Source: Ktedonobacteria bacterium
GTDB taxonomy: Bacteria; Chloroflexota; Ktedonobacteria; Ktedonobacterales; JACDGC01
Reading direction: 5' to 3'
DNA: 64,000 bases
Assembly: GCA_027459785.1 (NCBI GenBank)
Contig: DAIDGU010000016.1
Span: forward strand, 62,001-126,000
Each line of letters opens with the position of its first letter. Within the stretch, counting starts at the first letter, position 1. Under the pieces are notes generated by a model. The model was not told where the DNA came from and made no database searches. It saw only the letters and a program-made list of their open reading frames with translations. Of this stretch, positions 17,821-26,621 are shown one piece after another. A program made the position numbers and the translations under genes.

Positions 17821-19728
17821 CTAGTTGTTCGTAGCCTGAATGACCTGCCGGAAGAAGGCGATCAACTCGTCGGCGTGGGCGTCGAAGGTGAACTGCTCGC
17901 GTTGCGCCCACACGCTGGCGCGGAGTTGCTCCATGCGGGCGGTGTCGTGCAGTTGCGCGGCCAGGTCGGCCATGCTGGTGCAGCAAATGCCCAGGTCGCG
18001 CTCGCGGGCGAGCGTCTGCGTGGCCACGATCGCGCCCGTGTTGTCGCCTTGAATCATCGGCAGACCGGCCAGCGCCAGCGTGGCGATGCGCGCCGGATAG
18101 TTCAGGTCGTCCCAGTTGGCGCGACGCAGTTCACCCGCGTTCTCACTCCGAAACAGATGCAGCCAGCCGGCATCATATTGCGAGAACTCCGGCACCCACT
18201 GCTCCTGATCGACATTCGCGTGCAAGTGCAGATAGCCGGGGGCCAGCCGCTGCGTCTTGGCGATCCATTCCAGCCATTGGCCGTGCGTGAAGTCGCCGTA
18301 AAAGTGCAGATGGACGCCCGCCTGCGCCAGTTCCACGACGGTTGCGGGATGCAGTCCGATGGGCCGACCCGGCACGACCGTATGGATCGCCCCGTCGCGC
18401 TCCGACAGGCGCGGGGCGCGCTCCTGGGTAAACCAATCGCGCTTGGGCAGGTCGCCATCCAGCACCAATGTTGCCCCGTCGTCCTCAATACCCGGCACGA
18501 CGGTGGCGAACCAGGCGCGCATCTCCGGCGAGGAATAGATGCGCCCGGCGGCGCGGGTATAGAGGTCGATCAACAGTGGCCAGGTTCCCTTTTCGAGGCA
18601 GATGAACGGCCCTTCCTTGAAATGCCACACGAAGGGGATGCCCGGATGGTTGACCAGTACGTGGTGCGCGAACGGCACCGCTTGCCAGTTGAGCAGCCCA
18701 TAGATGATATCCGGCTGAATCGCGCGCAGCGCGTCGCGCCAGTTGTCGCGCGGGATGTCGGTGACATGGCCGAAGGGCAGCGGCCCAACGGTGTTATACC
18801 AATAGGGATTGGGCATCCACAGACCGTAGAGGGTATGACCACGCTCCGCCAGCGCCAGCACGCGCTCCGCGTTGTAGGCCAATTCACCCAGCAGGACGAT
18901 CTTCAGTCCATCCGGTGCGGGCGGCGTGGGCGGGCGGTCACGGAAGCGCGCGTAGCGGCCCACTTCGTCGATGGCGTTGCCGACCGTCGTGTGAAAGCGC
19001 AGCGGATGCTGGATATTGAAGCGCACGCGGAAAGGATTGATGCCGCCCTCCGGCTCGCGGATGAGCTTGTGCAGTTGGCCCGGATGGTCCACCCATTCGC
19101 ACGTCACCCGGCCCGTGCCGACGAAATCTCCATAGGGGCGCAACGCATCCCAATACATACGGCCCAGGTCGTCGGTGACGAGTTCCGTGCGCTCCAGCCA
19201 GCGATCCGCCACGCGGCGATGCAGCACCTGCACCAATTGCAGCGGATAGCCGGTGATCTGCCCCGCTGCGGTGCGATTATAGTGATGGCGCACGCCGGAG
19301 TAAGCTAGCGCCGCGCCAGGATGCGCCGTCAGTGCCGCCGCCAGCGCTGCCAGTTGATCGGCGTACCACACATCGTCGGCAGGCAGGTAGGCGATCAGTT
19401 CGCCCCGCGCCCGCGCCAGGCCGGCATTCAGCGCCGCGCCCAGCCCCACGTTCGCCGCCAGCCGGTGATACTGCACGCGCGGATCGTTCAGGTAAGGCGC
19501 GATCAGCGCGCCCGTCGCATCCGTCGAACCATCATCCACGACGAGCAGTTCCCAGGTGGTGAACCGCTGCGCCAGCACGCTATCCAGCGCCCGACGCACG
19601 AATGGCGCGGCGTTATAGACCGGCATCAGGATAGAAATGGCGGGATGTGCGAGGCCGGCGTCTGAAGACGCGCCTATGGGCGTTCCGCCGCGAAGCCCGT
19701 CGTCACGGGCTGGATGATCGTGCGTCAC
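17821..19728 (-). CDS. Two-domain glycosyltransferase: family 2 plus GT-B-like
   Basis: A 635-residue protein. Residues ~32-150 form a family-2 glycosyltransferase (ISILMPVYNAAPFVRRALDS, VVDDGSTDATG, and the metal motif AYLPADDVWY). From about 290 a second, GT-B-like half starts (LKIVLLGELAYNAERVLALA) and ends in a region resembling a nucleotide-sugar site (LNYPARIATLALAGLPMIQG). It probably adds sugars to a surface glycan in the cytoplasm. The GTG start overlaps the SDR stop (GTGA). The first ~30 residues are encoded by hairpin DNA (AGCCCGTCGTCACGGGCT), suggesting repeat insertion at the 5' end. Confidence 0.82.
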   Translation of the reverse strand: MTHDHPARDDGLRGGTPIGASSDAGLAHPAISILMPVYNAAPFVRRALDSVLAQRFTTWELLVVDDGSTDATGALIAPYLNDPRVQYHRLAANVGLGAALNAGLARARGELIAYLPADDVWYADQLAALAAALTAHPGAALAYSGVRHHYNRTAAGQITGYPLQLVQVLHRRVADRWLERTELVTDDLGRMYWDALRPYGDFVGTGRVTCEWVDHPGQLHKLIREPEGGINPFRVRFNIQHPLRFHTTVGNAIDEVGRYARFRDRPPTPPAPDGLKIVLLGELAYNAERVLALAERGHTLYGLWMPNPYWYNTVGPLPFGHVTDIPRDNWRDALRAIQPDIIYGLLNWQAVPFAHHVLVNHPGIPFVWHFKEGPFICLEKGTWPLLIDLYTRAAGRIYSSPEMRAWFATVVPGIEDDGATLVLDGDLPKRDWFTQERAPRLSERDGAIHTVVPGRPIGLHPATVVELAQAGVHLHFYGDFTHGQWLEWIAKTQRLAPGYLHLHANVDQEQWVPEFSQYDAGWLHLFRSENAGELRRANWDDLNYPARIATLALAGLPMIQGDNTGAIVATQTLARERDLGICCTSMADLAAQLHDTARMEQLRASVWAQREQFTFDAHADELIAFFRQVIQATNN

Positions 19729-20471
19729 GGCCAGCTCGTCTCATTGATCGGCGTGAGGATGACTTCTTGCAGCGCGGATTCCGGCGGCAATTGCACGGCG
19801 AAGAGGATCGTGCGCGCTACGGTGGCGGGATCTTGCAGGTTGGCGGGATCGGGCATGGGGATGCCTTGATCGACGAAGCGGTCGAAGAAGTGGGTGCGCA
19901 TGCCGCCGGGAATGACGGTGGTGACGCGAATGCCCAGCGCGCGGCCCTCCACGCCCAGCGCGCGGCTGAGGCCGATCAGCCCCCACTTGGAAGCGTGGTA
20001 GGCGCTGGTATTCGCCCAGGCACGCACGCCAGCGGTACTTGCGATATTGATGACGGCCCCGCCGCCCTGGCGTTGCATGATCGGGAAGGCCGCGCGGGCG
20101 AAGAGGAACGGGGCGCGCAGGTTCACGCCGATCACTTGATCCCACTGGGCCACGCTCATCTCGGTGATGCTCAACGTGTGATCGACTGCCGCGCTGTTCA
20201 CCAGCACGTCGATGCGCCCCAGGCGCTCGGCGGCGGTCTGCACGGTGCCGGCGACGGCCTGCTCATCGCGCACATCGCACGCCAGCGCGATGGCCGCCAC
20301 GTCCTGCGCCGCCAGATCGCTCGCCACGCGCGCCGCGCCCTGCTGGTTCACGTCCACACACGCGACGGCATAGCCCGCTGACGCGAAGACGCGCGCCGTG
20401 GCCGCGCCCAACCCACTGGCCGCGCCGGTGACAAGCAGGACGGGCCGAGATGGAGGTGTTGTTGGTTGCAT
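19725..20471 (-). CDS. SDR-family oxidoreductase
   Basis: A 248-residue classical short-chain dehydrogenase. The NAD(P) motif is TGAASGLG (residues 15-22), the structural motif VLVNSAAV, the catalytic Ser in INIASTAGV and the Tyr/Lys pair in YHASK. Asp in CVDVN after strand 2 suggests NAD rather than NADP. The substrate is unknown; FabG-like or sugar-modifying roles are both possible. It overlaps the next glycosyltransferase by 4 bases, so a role in sugar or lipid precursor modification is plausible. AAAGGAG lies about 10 bases before the ATG. Confidence 0.9.
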   Translation of the reverse strand: MQPTTPPSRPVLLVTGAASGLGAATARVFASAGYAVACVDVNQQGAARVASDLAAQDVAAIALACDVRDEQAVAGTVQTAAERLGRIDVLVNSAAVDHTLSITEMSVAQWDQVIGVNLRAPFLFARAAFPIMQRQGGGAVINIASTAGVRAWANTSAYHASKWGLIGLSRALGVEGRALGIRVTTVIPGGMRTHFFDRFVDQGIPMPDPANLQDPATVARTILFAVQLPPESALQEVILTPINETSWP

Positions 20472-20965
20472 TAGATGCGTACTCCTTTGGTTATATAACA
20501 GTATCGCTCAAAGTGGCGATCCGGCGACGCGATTATCCGCAATCGGCGATTGCCACCCGGCGGCCCAGCCGGCGGGTAAACCCGCGCCTTCGATCACGAA
20601 GGCTGCCTACGCAGCCTGGGACGGGCGTGATCGCGCGGGAATGAGATGGTCGCGGGGCGGGGCCGCGCGGGGATGGAATCCCCTCGCTCGCAAAAGACGC
20701 CCTACCGGGCTACCGGCAAGGGTTTTATGCAATGTGTTGGAAGTTCGCTGCAAAATGCCGGTTCCGGACCGTTTTACGCTCCCCCCCCTCGTTCAATGAT
20801 TCATCGCATCCTACCTTGCCCGCGCGATCCGCTCCGTCTCAGATTGCGCAGGCAACCTCCCAGATCGCAGGCGCGGGTTTACCCGCCGGCTGGCCTCGCC
20901 ACGCGATCTTGCTCTTCCGGACCACACACCTCGTCGGCTGGCCTACCCCACGCTCATGCCCCCTC
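20472..20965. other. 494-bp gene-free stretch holding a PAL-3 locus
   Basis: No credible gene. It holds the upstream region of the SDR gene (20472-20560), a PAL-3 element of two convergent arms (20566-20640 and 20817-20895) and a 176-bp core with a GGGGATGGAATCCCC hairpin. The right end leads into the tail of a glycosyltransferase gene. Confidence 0.7.
20566..20895. repeat. PAL-3 convergent-arm element, copy 1
   Basis: The left arm (20566-20640) carries three hairpins in order: GCGGGTAAACCCGC, TTCGATCACGAA and AGGCTGCCTACGCAGCCT, then GGGACGGGCGTGATCGCGCG. The right arm (20817-20895) is the reverse complement of the same series with substitutions. The core differs from those of the other two loci. 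Confidence 0.8.
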
Positions 20966-21832
20966 TCACGCGTGATCGGTCTCCGCTCCCCTCTCCATCC
21001 GCCGATGGGGAGGGGCCGGGGGTGGGGCTAGCTCACCAAACAACGCCGTCGCGTTGTGGGCGCGGTCGGCCACCTCGGTCGGCAGTTCCAGATGATAGGT
21101 GCCGCTGGGCAGGATGCCGCAGCCACCATAGCGATTGAGCAGCAAGAATTGCACCAGCACCTCTTCGCCCGCGTGGGCCGGCGGCAGGCGCTCCCAGAAC
21201 GTGAACCCGCCGATGCTGAGCAGCTTGGCGCGATCATACAGCACGTTCGCGCCACCTACCCAGGCGATCTTGTAACGCACCGTTTGCCCATCAGGAGCAT
21301 AGCGGCGTTCCAGATGCAGCGGATTGGCGGCGTTGTTGACTTTGTGGCGTTCCCACGGGATCGTCGCCGGCGTGAAGGGTTCGGGGACGACGGGGCCATC
21401 CCAGATCTCGATGTTCTGCTGGTGGGGCCGCTCGTCGTCCAGGTAGCTCAGGCCGGTGGCGGCGCAGCCAACGAAGCCGCAGCCTTCCGCCTGGATGACG
21501 GCCAGCATGCGCGCCATGACCGGCGGGTCCAGCAGCACATCGTCGTCGATGAAGTGGACGTAGGGTGCGGTCGCCTGATCCAACAGGAATTGCCGCTGTT
21601 CGGCCAGTCCCCGGCGGGGCAGATGCCGATGCAGGGTCACAGCGTGGCCGTGCCAGCGCAGCGCCCGCACCAGCGTCTGAATCTCAATGCTGTCGAGGTA
21701 CCCCGCGCCCTCGGTCTGGTCCGAAACGGTGACGGCGAAATCGGTGAAGGTTTGGCCGAGCAGGCTCGTCAGCACCACGGCCAGGCCCGTCTGCCGGCCA
21801 CAGGTGGGGATGAGTACATCAATGCACGCCAT
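20966..21832 (-). CDS. Family 2 glycosyltransferase
   Basis: A 288-residue GT-A enzyme: IDVLIPTCGRQTGLAVVLTS at the N-terminus, the metal-binding VHFIDDDVLLD (Asp-x-Asp), and the acceptor-side region AWVGGANVLYDRAKLLSIGG followed by AGEEVLVQF. It is soluble and cytoplasmic. The start at 21832 has GGGAG about 9 bases upstream and overlaps the 3' end of the next upstream gene by 14 bases. The last ~20 codons (from about APPPAPPHRRMERG) are PAL-2 repeat DNA, so the natural C-terminus has been replaced or extended. Confidence 0.87.
   Translation of the reverse strand: MACIDVLIPTCGRQTGLAVVLTSLLGQTFTDFAVTVSDQTEGAGYLDSIEIQTLVRALRWHGHAVTLHRHLPRRGLAEQRQFLLDQATAPYVHFIDDDVLLDPPVMARMLAVIQAEGCGFVGCAATGLSYLDDERPHQQNIEIWDGPVVPEPFTPATIPWERHKVNNAANPLHLERRYAPDGQTVRYKIAWVGGANVLYDRAKLLSIGGFTFWERLPPAHAGEEVLVQFLLLNRYGGCGILPSGTYHLELPTEVADRAHNATALFGELAPPPAPPHRRMERGAETDHA
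20988..21031. repeat. PAL-2 hairpin inside a coding tail
   Basis: CCCCTCTCCATCCGCCGATG followed by GGGAGGGG: one PAL-2 unit with arms of about 12 bases. It encodes the last residues of the minus-strand family 2 glycosyltransferase. Confidence 0.75.
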
Positions 21833-23306
21833 AATCGATGTCTCCCAGCAGATCGCCATCCAACCCCAATGGCGTGTGGCTGTTTCTATCTACATGCTCA
21901 AAGAGCATAGGATCAGCGATATTCAGATCCGGCAGAGACAGACAGGAATGTCTGTCCTCCGAGCCTGGTAGAAAAGCATGTCTGTCCTCCGAGCCAACCG
22001 TGGGGCGGACATTCCTGTCCGCCATCCCAGGCAGCCCATGTACACGCCACGGCAGTGACATAGCTTCGCCCTGACTGGCCAACAGCCATCGGAAGAGGTG
22101 ATCGGTCCGCTGGGCCACATGCGCCCAGGTGAAGCCCTGCTGCACGCGCTCCAACCCCGCGCGGCCCATGCGTTTCAGCAGGACGGGATGGGTGAAGAGA
22201 TCGCCCAGCGCCGCCGCCAGCGCCACCGGATCGCGCGGCGGCACGAGCAAGCCCGTCTGCCCCGGCACGATGGTATAGAGCAAGCCACCCACGGCGGAAC
22301 CGACGACAGGCCGCCCGCAGGCCATCGCTTCCAGCGGCGTCAGGCCGAATGGCTCGTACCAGGGCGTGGTGACGGCGATGTCGCCCGCACAGTAATAGTC
22401 GCGCAGGGTCGCCGGCTGGTGTTGGCCCACGAAACGCACGCGCTCGGCGATTTCCAGTGTGCCGGCTAATTCGCGCAGCCGCGCCATCTCGCGGACGGAC
22501 TCCGCGCCCTCGCCGCCGCCGACGACGAGCAGCGTGGGGCAAGGGCGGTCCGGCTGGCGTGCCAGCCGCGCCAGCGCGTGCAGGATGTTGGCGACATCTT
22601 TGCGCGGGAGAATGCGCCCGACATAAACGATCACCGGTCCGGCGGCGTCTAGCCCGATGGCTTGGCGTGCTTTGGCGCGATCCAGCGGGCGGAAGATCTC
22701 GGTATTCACCGCGCCGGGGATGAAGGCGATCTTGGCCGGATCAGCCCCATAATCGCCGATCATCTCGTCGCGCTCGGTGGGGCATTGCGTGATAACGGCG
22801 CTCGCCTGGCGCACGATCTCCATCTCGGTACGGATGCGGTCGGATGGGCTGGTGTCGGCCTTGCCCTGGTGGCGCTGCTTCGTCTTGCCGGTGGCGTGGA
22901 AAAGTTGCACGCCAGGAATGCCCCAGACGCGCTGCAATTCCGTCAGCACCCAGCCGGACATCCAAAAGTTGCCGTGCAGCACGTGATAACGCACGTCATA
23001 GCGTTCGGCGAAATCCATGCAGGAATCGCGGAAAGTGGGCATATAGCGCCAAAGACCATCCTTGGGTAAGTGACGCGCCGGTCCCGCTGTCACGTTCACG
23101 ATCCGCACGCCCGGCCCCCACTCCATGACCAACGGTGCCTCGGGATCGTCCCGGCGCGTGAAGATATCGACGGCATAGCCACGGCTGGCCAGGCCGCGAC
23201 TGACAGCATCGACATAGACATTCTGCCCGCCTGCGTCTTCGCCGCCAAGCAGCGCCGCCGGGCTGGCATGTTCACTGATCATCGCTACGCGCCATTGTCG
23301 ATCCAT
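21819..23306 (-). CDS. Family 4 glycosyltransferase with repeat-encoded tail
   Basis: A 495-residue GT-B enzyme of the MshA / sucrose-phosphate synthase-like type. Landmarks: ALLGGEDAGGQNVYVDAVSR near the N-terminus (Gly-rich donor loop), FIPGAVNTEIFRP, VIVYVGRILPRKDVANILHA and the nucleotide-binding TTPWYEPFGLTPLEAMACG (E-x7-E). The conserved protein ends near residue 425. About 70 further codons come from PAL-1 repeats (for example SEDRHSCLSLPD) and run 14 bases into the next gene. It probably transfers a sugar from a nucleotide donor in the cytoplasm. Confidence 0.88.
   Translation of the reverse strand: MDRQWRVAMISEHASPAALLGGEDAGGQNVYVDAVSRGLASRGYAVDIFTRRDDPEAPLVMEWGPGVRIVNVTAGPARHLPKDGLWRYMPTFRDSCMDFAERYDVRYHVLHGNFWMSGWVLTELQRVWGIPGVQLFHATGKTKQRHQGKADTSPSDRIRTEMEIVRQASAVITQCPTERDEMIGDYGADPAKIAFIPGAVNTEIFRPLDRAKARQAIGLDAAGPVIVYVGRILPRKDVANILHALARLARQPDRPCPTLLVVGGGEGAESVREMARLRELAGTLEIAERVRFVGQHQPATLRDYYCAGDIAVTTPWYEPFGLTPLEAMACGRPVVGSAVGGLLYTIVPGQTGLLVPPRDPVALAAALGDLFTHPVLLKRMGRAGLERVQQGFTWAHVAQRTDHLFRWLLASQGEAMSLPWRVHGLPGMADRNVRPTVGSEDRHAFLPGSEDRHSCLSLPDLNIADPMLFEHVDRNSHTPLGLDGDLLGDIDYGVH
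21935..22023. repeat. PAL-1 hairpins inside a coding tail
   Basis: Copies at 21935-21960 (GACAGACAGGAATGTCTGTC) and 22002-22023 (GGCGGACATTCCTGTCCGCC), with a half copy at 21974-21990. They are read in frame as the C-terminal tail of the minus-strand family 4 glycosyltransferase. Confidence 0.85.
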
Positions 23307-23549
23307 TGTGTGTCCCTCAGTTCAGACGAGCGATCTGCCATAGCAGCGGGGAGTAGCGGGCGGTTACAACCGCGCCTAATGGCTAACGCCACGCAGTCCG
23401 CCTAGGCGGATTGGCGACCGCATGGAATATGCATCCGTACAACCTACATCCAATAGTTACCGGAGAATAACACCATCCTTTCGTGTGCTTCGTGGTTTTT
23501 TCGTGATCTTCGTGTTCGCTCGTCCTTACTGCCCTTTTTCCTTGTTTTT

Positions 23550-24503
23550 TCAGCGCAACTCCATTGCCTGTTTGAAAGCTGAGTTCCAGGCGTTGATGAA
23601 ACGGTCGAGGCCGAAGCGTTGGTGGGCGAGTTCGCGCGCCTGCGCGCCCATTTGCCGCGCGGCGTCGGGATCGGCGAGCAGATGGCGCATGCCAGCGATC
23701 AATTCGTCTGGATCGCAGGAGAGGTAGCCGTGGACGCCGTTGGTGATGACGGTCGGCAGTTCGGTCGTCGCCAGCGCCACCACCGGCATGCCCAGCGTCA
23801 GCGCCTCGATCACGGCTAGCGGCAGGCTGGTATAGCGAATCGGGCTGAAGAGAAACCGATAGGCACCCACGCGCCGGTGCAGGTCGCGGTACGGGATGTC
23901 GCCCAGGCCACCCAGCGGCTCCGTCTCCATGCCGGCGAGGTCCAGCGGCACCTGCGCGCGGGCGCGCTCGAAGAGATCCAGGCCGGCGATGCGCGGGCGG
24001 CGTTGCATGCAGTTGACGATGGTGATGCCGGCAGCACGCGCGCCGGTGTACGTCGCGGCGGGATCGATGGCGACGCTGTGATCGATCACCATCGTCGGCG
24101 CGTCGCCGTTATCCCACATCAGCCGGTTGAAATGCGTCACATGCACCACCAGCACGCCGCGCTCATCCGCCACGGGATGCAGCGTTTCCACGGGATGTGG
24201 CCGGGGCGTGTTATGTTCCAGATAGATACGTGGCAAGCGACGCTGAGCCTCGCTGAGAATCTCGTGCTGGTCGCCGAAGTAGTTTTTCGGCGTCTGATAA
24301 ATGATGAGATCCAGATTCAGATCGCGCACGGCCTCCGCCGGCACCTCGCGCACGTGCGCTGGCAGGTCAAAGGTGCGCCCGCGCCCGCCATAGCCCTCCG
24401 GGCGATCCGGCTTCACCGGCAGGTACCAGTTATGCGGGATGCGCGCCAGGGTATTCAGGTAGCTGCCGTGAATGTGCCAGATCAGGATGTTCAAACGGCG
24501 CAT
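23550..24503 (-). CDS. GT-B type glycosyltransferase
   Basis: A 317-residue protein. The C-terminal half has the donor-binding layout of GT4 enzymes: FSPIRYTSLPLAVIEALTLG, then GMPVVALATTELPTVI and a terminal helical region. The N-terminal half opens with LNILIWHIHGSYLNTLAR, a binding loop seen in related enzymes of glycan clusters. It lies last in the family-9 gene set. A strong GGAGG site precedes the ATG at 24503, so the 74-base overlap with the upstream gene appears real. The 243 bases after it (23307-23549) hold short hairpins and the upstream region of the next gene. Confidence 0.82.
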   Translation of the reverse strand: MRRLNILIWHIHGSYLNTLARIPHNWYLPVKPDRPEGYGGRGRTFDLPAHVREVPAEAVRDLNLDLIIYQTPKNYFGDQHEILSEAQRRLPRIYLEHNTPRPHPVETLHPVADERGVLVVHVTHFNRLMWDNGDAPTMVIDHSVAIDPAATYTGARAAGITIVNCMQRRPRIAGLDLFERARAQVPLDLAGMETEPLGGLGDIPYRDLHRRVGAYRFLFSPIRYTSLPLAVIEALTLGMPVVALATTELPTVITNGVHGYLSCDPDELIAGMRHLLADPDAARQMGAQARELAHQRFGLDRFINAWNSAFKQAMELR

Positions 24504-25542
24504 AGGTGCCTCCTTTCAGCAATAACGTTTCCGCCTGGGCGATGACACGCTGGGGCGCGAGGCGGCGCAAGCAGCGATGGTCGATGGGGCAATCCACATA
24601 CTTGCACGGGCTGCACGGCACAGCTTCGCGCAGGGCCGGGTGCCGCGCCTGGTTCAGTGGCATCCAGCGGGCAGAGTCCGCCGGGCCAAAAAGCGTGACG
24701 CTGGGCGTACCGACGGCGACGGCCAGGTGCGCCGGGCCGGTATCATTGGTGATGAAAAGATCGAGCGTGCTGAGCAGCGCGGCCAGCCCGCCCAGCGAGG
24801 TCGCGCCGGCCAGGGAGTGGGCATGGGTTGTCATCCGCGCCTGCACGGCGGCCACCGTCGCGGCTTCGGCTGGGCTGCCCGTCAGCAGGATCTGCGCGCC
24901 GTAGCGGCGGGCCAGGTCGTCGGCGACCAGCGCGAAATACTCCGGGGGCCAGCGGCGGGCGGATGGCCGCGCGCCCGTATGCAGCGCGATGCGCGGCCCG
25001 CTGTTATCTGGCAGGTGACAAAGCAGATCGCCCGCCTCCGCGAGATCACGCCCATCCAGCGGAAATTCCAGCCGGGGATCGAGGTCGCGGCAGCCCAGCG
25101 CCTCGGCCAGCCGCAGGTTGCGATGGATCTCGTGCACGTCGTGAGGATAGGGCGCTGCATAGGTCAGCCCCGCCGGTGGTTCCCCCTCGTACAGCCCCGC
25201 GCTTGCCCGCGCGCCCAGCGCCAGCACGCAGGGATTGCTCGCCCCGCCGCTGCCGTGCAGTTGGATGGCGAGATCGTAGCCATATGCCTGCTGCTCGGCC
25301 ACGAAGCGCGCCGACTGCGCCGGCGTCGCCTCCATCTCCGGAAGACCGGGCCAGCCGCCGAACGGCACAAAGCGGTCGATATATTGGCGGAAGCGCGTGG
25401 CGAAACTCGCCGCCCAGGGCAAACCAATCAAGGTGATCTCCGCCGCTGGGAAATTGCGCCGGATCGCGCGCAGCGCCGGCACGGCCACGAGCATGTCGCC
25501 CAATTGTAAGGCGCGTAGGATGGCGATACGCTGGGTGGTCAT
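24430..25542 (-). CDS. Family 9 glycosyltransferase (heptosyltransferase-like) A
   Basis: A 370-residue GT9 protein. The N-terminal loop is RIAILRALQLGDMLVAVPAL; the central part has LHTGARPSARRWPPEYFA and the donor site TNDTGPAHLAVAVGTPSVTL; a Cys set follows (CSPCKYVDCPIDHRCL). GT9 enzymes use ADP-heptose or related donors to build surface glycans. The start at 25542 overlaps the upstream stop by 4 bases; a longer in-frame extension lies over that gene and is not used. It shares 74 bases with the following glycosyltransferase. Confidence 0.88.
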   Translation of the reverse strand: MTTQRIAILRALQLGDMLVAVPALRAIRRNFPAAEITLIGLPWAASFATRFRQYIDRFVPFGGWPGLPEMEATPAQSARFVAEQQAYGYDLAIQLHGSGGASNPCVLALGARASAGLYEGEPPAGLTYAAPYPHDVHEIHRNLRLAEALGCRDLDPRLEFPLDGRDLAEAGDLLCHLPDNSGPRIALHTGARPSARRWPPEYFALVADDLARRYGAQILLTGSPAEAATVAAVQARMTTHAHSLAGATSLGGLAALLSTLDLFITNDTGPAHLAVAVGTPSVTLFGPADSARWMPLNQARHPALREAVPCSPCKYVDCPIDHRCLRRLAPQRVIAQAETLLLKGGTYAPFEHPDLAHSRQLPEYPGAHPA

Positions 25543-26621
25543 GCTGGGCCTCCTTGGCTGACGGCGACCCGTTCCTGTAACAATGCCAGCGCCTCGGCGA
25601 CGACCGCCGCCGGGGGGATGTCCAGGCAGGGCTGGCCGATGGGGCAGGTGAAAAGATAGCAGGGATAGCAGGGTGTGGGGCGGCGCAGCAGGCGGTGCGG
25701 TGTGCGGCGCGGCTGCCACTGCGATTCCAGATCCGTGCCGGCATACAGGATGACGCTCGGCGTCCCCACAGCGTCCGCCAGGTGCAACGGCAGCGTGTCG
25801 TTGCAGATAACCAGCGCCGCCGCCGCCACCAGCGCGGCGTAGTCCAGCAGCGTCGTCGCGTCTTGCAGGATGATCGCATTGGGTGCGGCAGCATGCACGG
25901 TCGCCAGGATGTCGCTTTCGCGCGCCGTTCCCGTCACGACGACGGGCCAGCCCTGCGCGCCCAACTCCGCCGCCACCGCGCCGAAACGGTCGGCAGGGTA
26001 GCGCCGCGCCGCCGCGCTGGCACCGGGATGCACCAGCACGAAGGGCCGGTCCGGCGCGATACCCTGCGCCGCCAGCAATTCGCGCGCGGCAACCCGCGCC
26101 GCGTCGGGGATGAAGATCATCAAGTCGCGGTCGCGCACGGTGAAGCCCAGATGTTCCACCAGGCGCAGGTTGCGTTCTGCCTGGTGCAGTGCGTCTGGTG
26201 CGCCGCGCACCTCGGTCGTCAGCGTGGTGCCACCGAACTCCTTCGACTCGCCCGCTCGCAGCGGAATCCCCGCCAGGTAGCAGACATAGCCCGGCACGTG
26301 CGGTGTCTGGCTGAACGAGGTAAAAATCAGCGCGGCATCGAAGCCGCGCTTTGCCAGCAGTGCGATCAATTCCTGCTCGCGGGCGGGGTCGAACGCGACG
26401 CGATTGCCGACATCCTGCCAGACGGGACGCAGGGTGATCACATCGTCCACCCACGGCAGCAACGGCGCGGCACCGCTCCCCGCCGGCGAGGCCAGCAACG
26501 TGACGCGCGACAGCGGCGAAGTCTCCTTCACCGCGCGCAACGCTGGCCCCAGCATCACCACGTCCCCGATGTTATCCAGCCGCACCGCCAGGATGTTACG
26601 CGCCGCCAACCACTCATTCAT
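25539..26621 (-). CDS. Family 9 glycosyltransferase (heptosyltransferase-like) B
   Basis: A 360-residue GT9 protein: ILAVRLDNIGDVVMLGPALR at the N-terminus, LVHPGASAAARRYPADRFG in the middle, CNDTLPLHLADAVGTPSVIL at the donor site, and the Cys pattern CYPCYLFTCPIGQPCL near the end. Gly in the usual NDTGP is Leu here. Start at 26621 has GAGGG about 8 bases upstream and shares ATGA with the repeat-extended gene upstream. It likely acts in order with the adjoining GT9 enzymes on one glycan. Confidence 0.88.
   Translation of the reverse strand: MNEWLAARNILAVRLDNIGDVVMLGPALRAVKETSPLSRVTLLASPAGSGAAPLLPWVDDVITLRPVWQDVGNRVAFDPAREQELIALLAKRGFDAALIFTSFSQTPHVPGYVCYLAGIPLRAGESKEFGGTTLTTEVRGAPDALHQAERNLRLVEHLGFTVRDRDLMIFIPDAARVAARELLAAQGIAPDRPFVLVHPGASAAARRYPADRFGAVAAELGAQGWPVVVTGTARESDILATVHAAAPNAIILQDATTLLDYAALVAAAALVICNDTLPLHLADAVGTPSVILYAGTDLESQWQPRRTPHRLLRRPTPCYPCYLFTCPIGQPCLDIPPAAVVAEALALLQERVAVSQGGPA

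Noticed and set aside
17818..19308. Long open frame antisense to the two-domain glycosyltransferase
   Set aside because: High GC and codon position bias create it; the translation is Arg/His/Gln-rich with no motif, while the minus strand has clear glycosyltransferase motifs.
23440..23540. Short plus-strand gene around TTTCGTGTGCTTCGTGG
   Set aside because: Made of CTTCGTG-type short repeats in the gap between two minus-strand genes; no ribosome site or conserved content.
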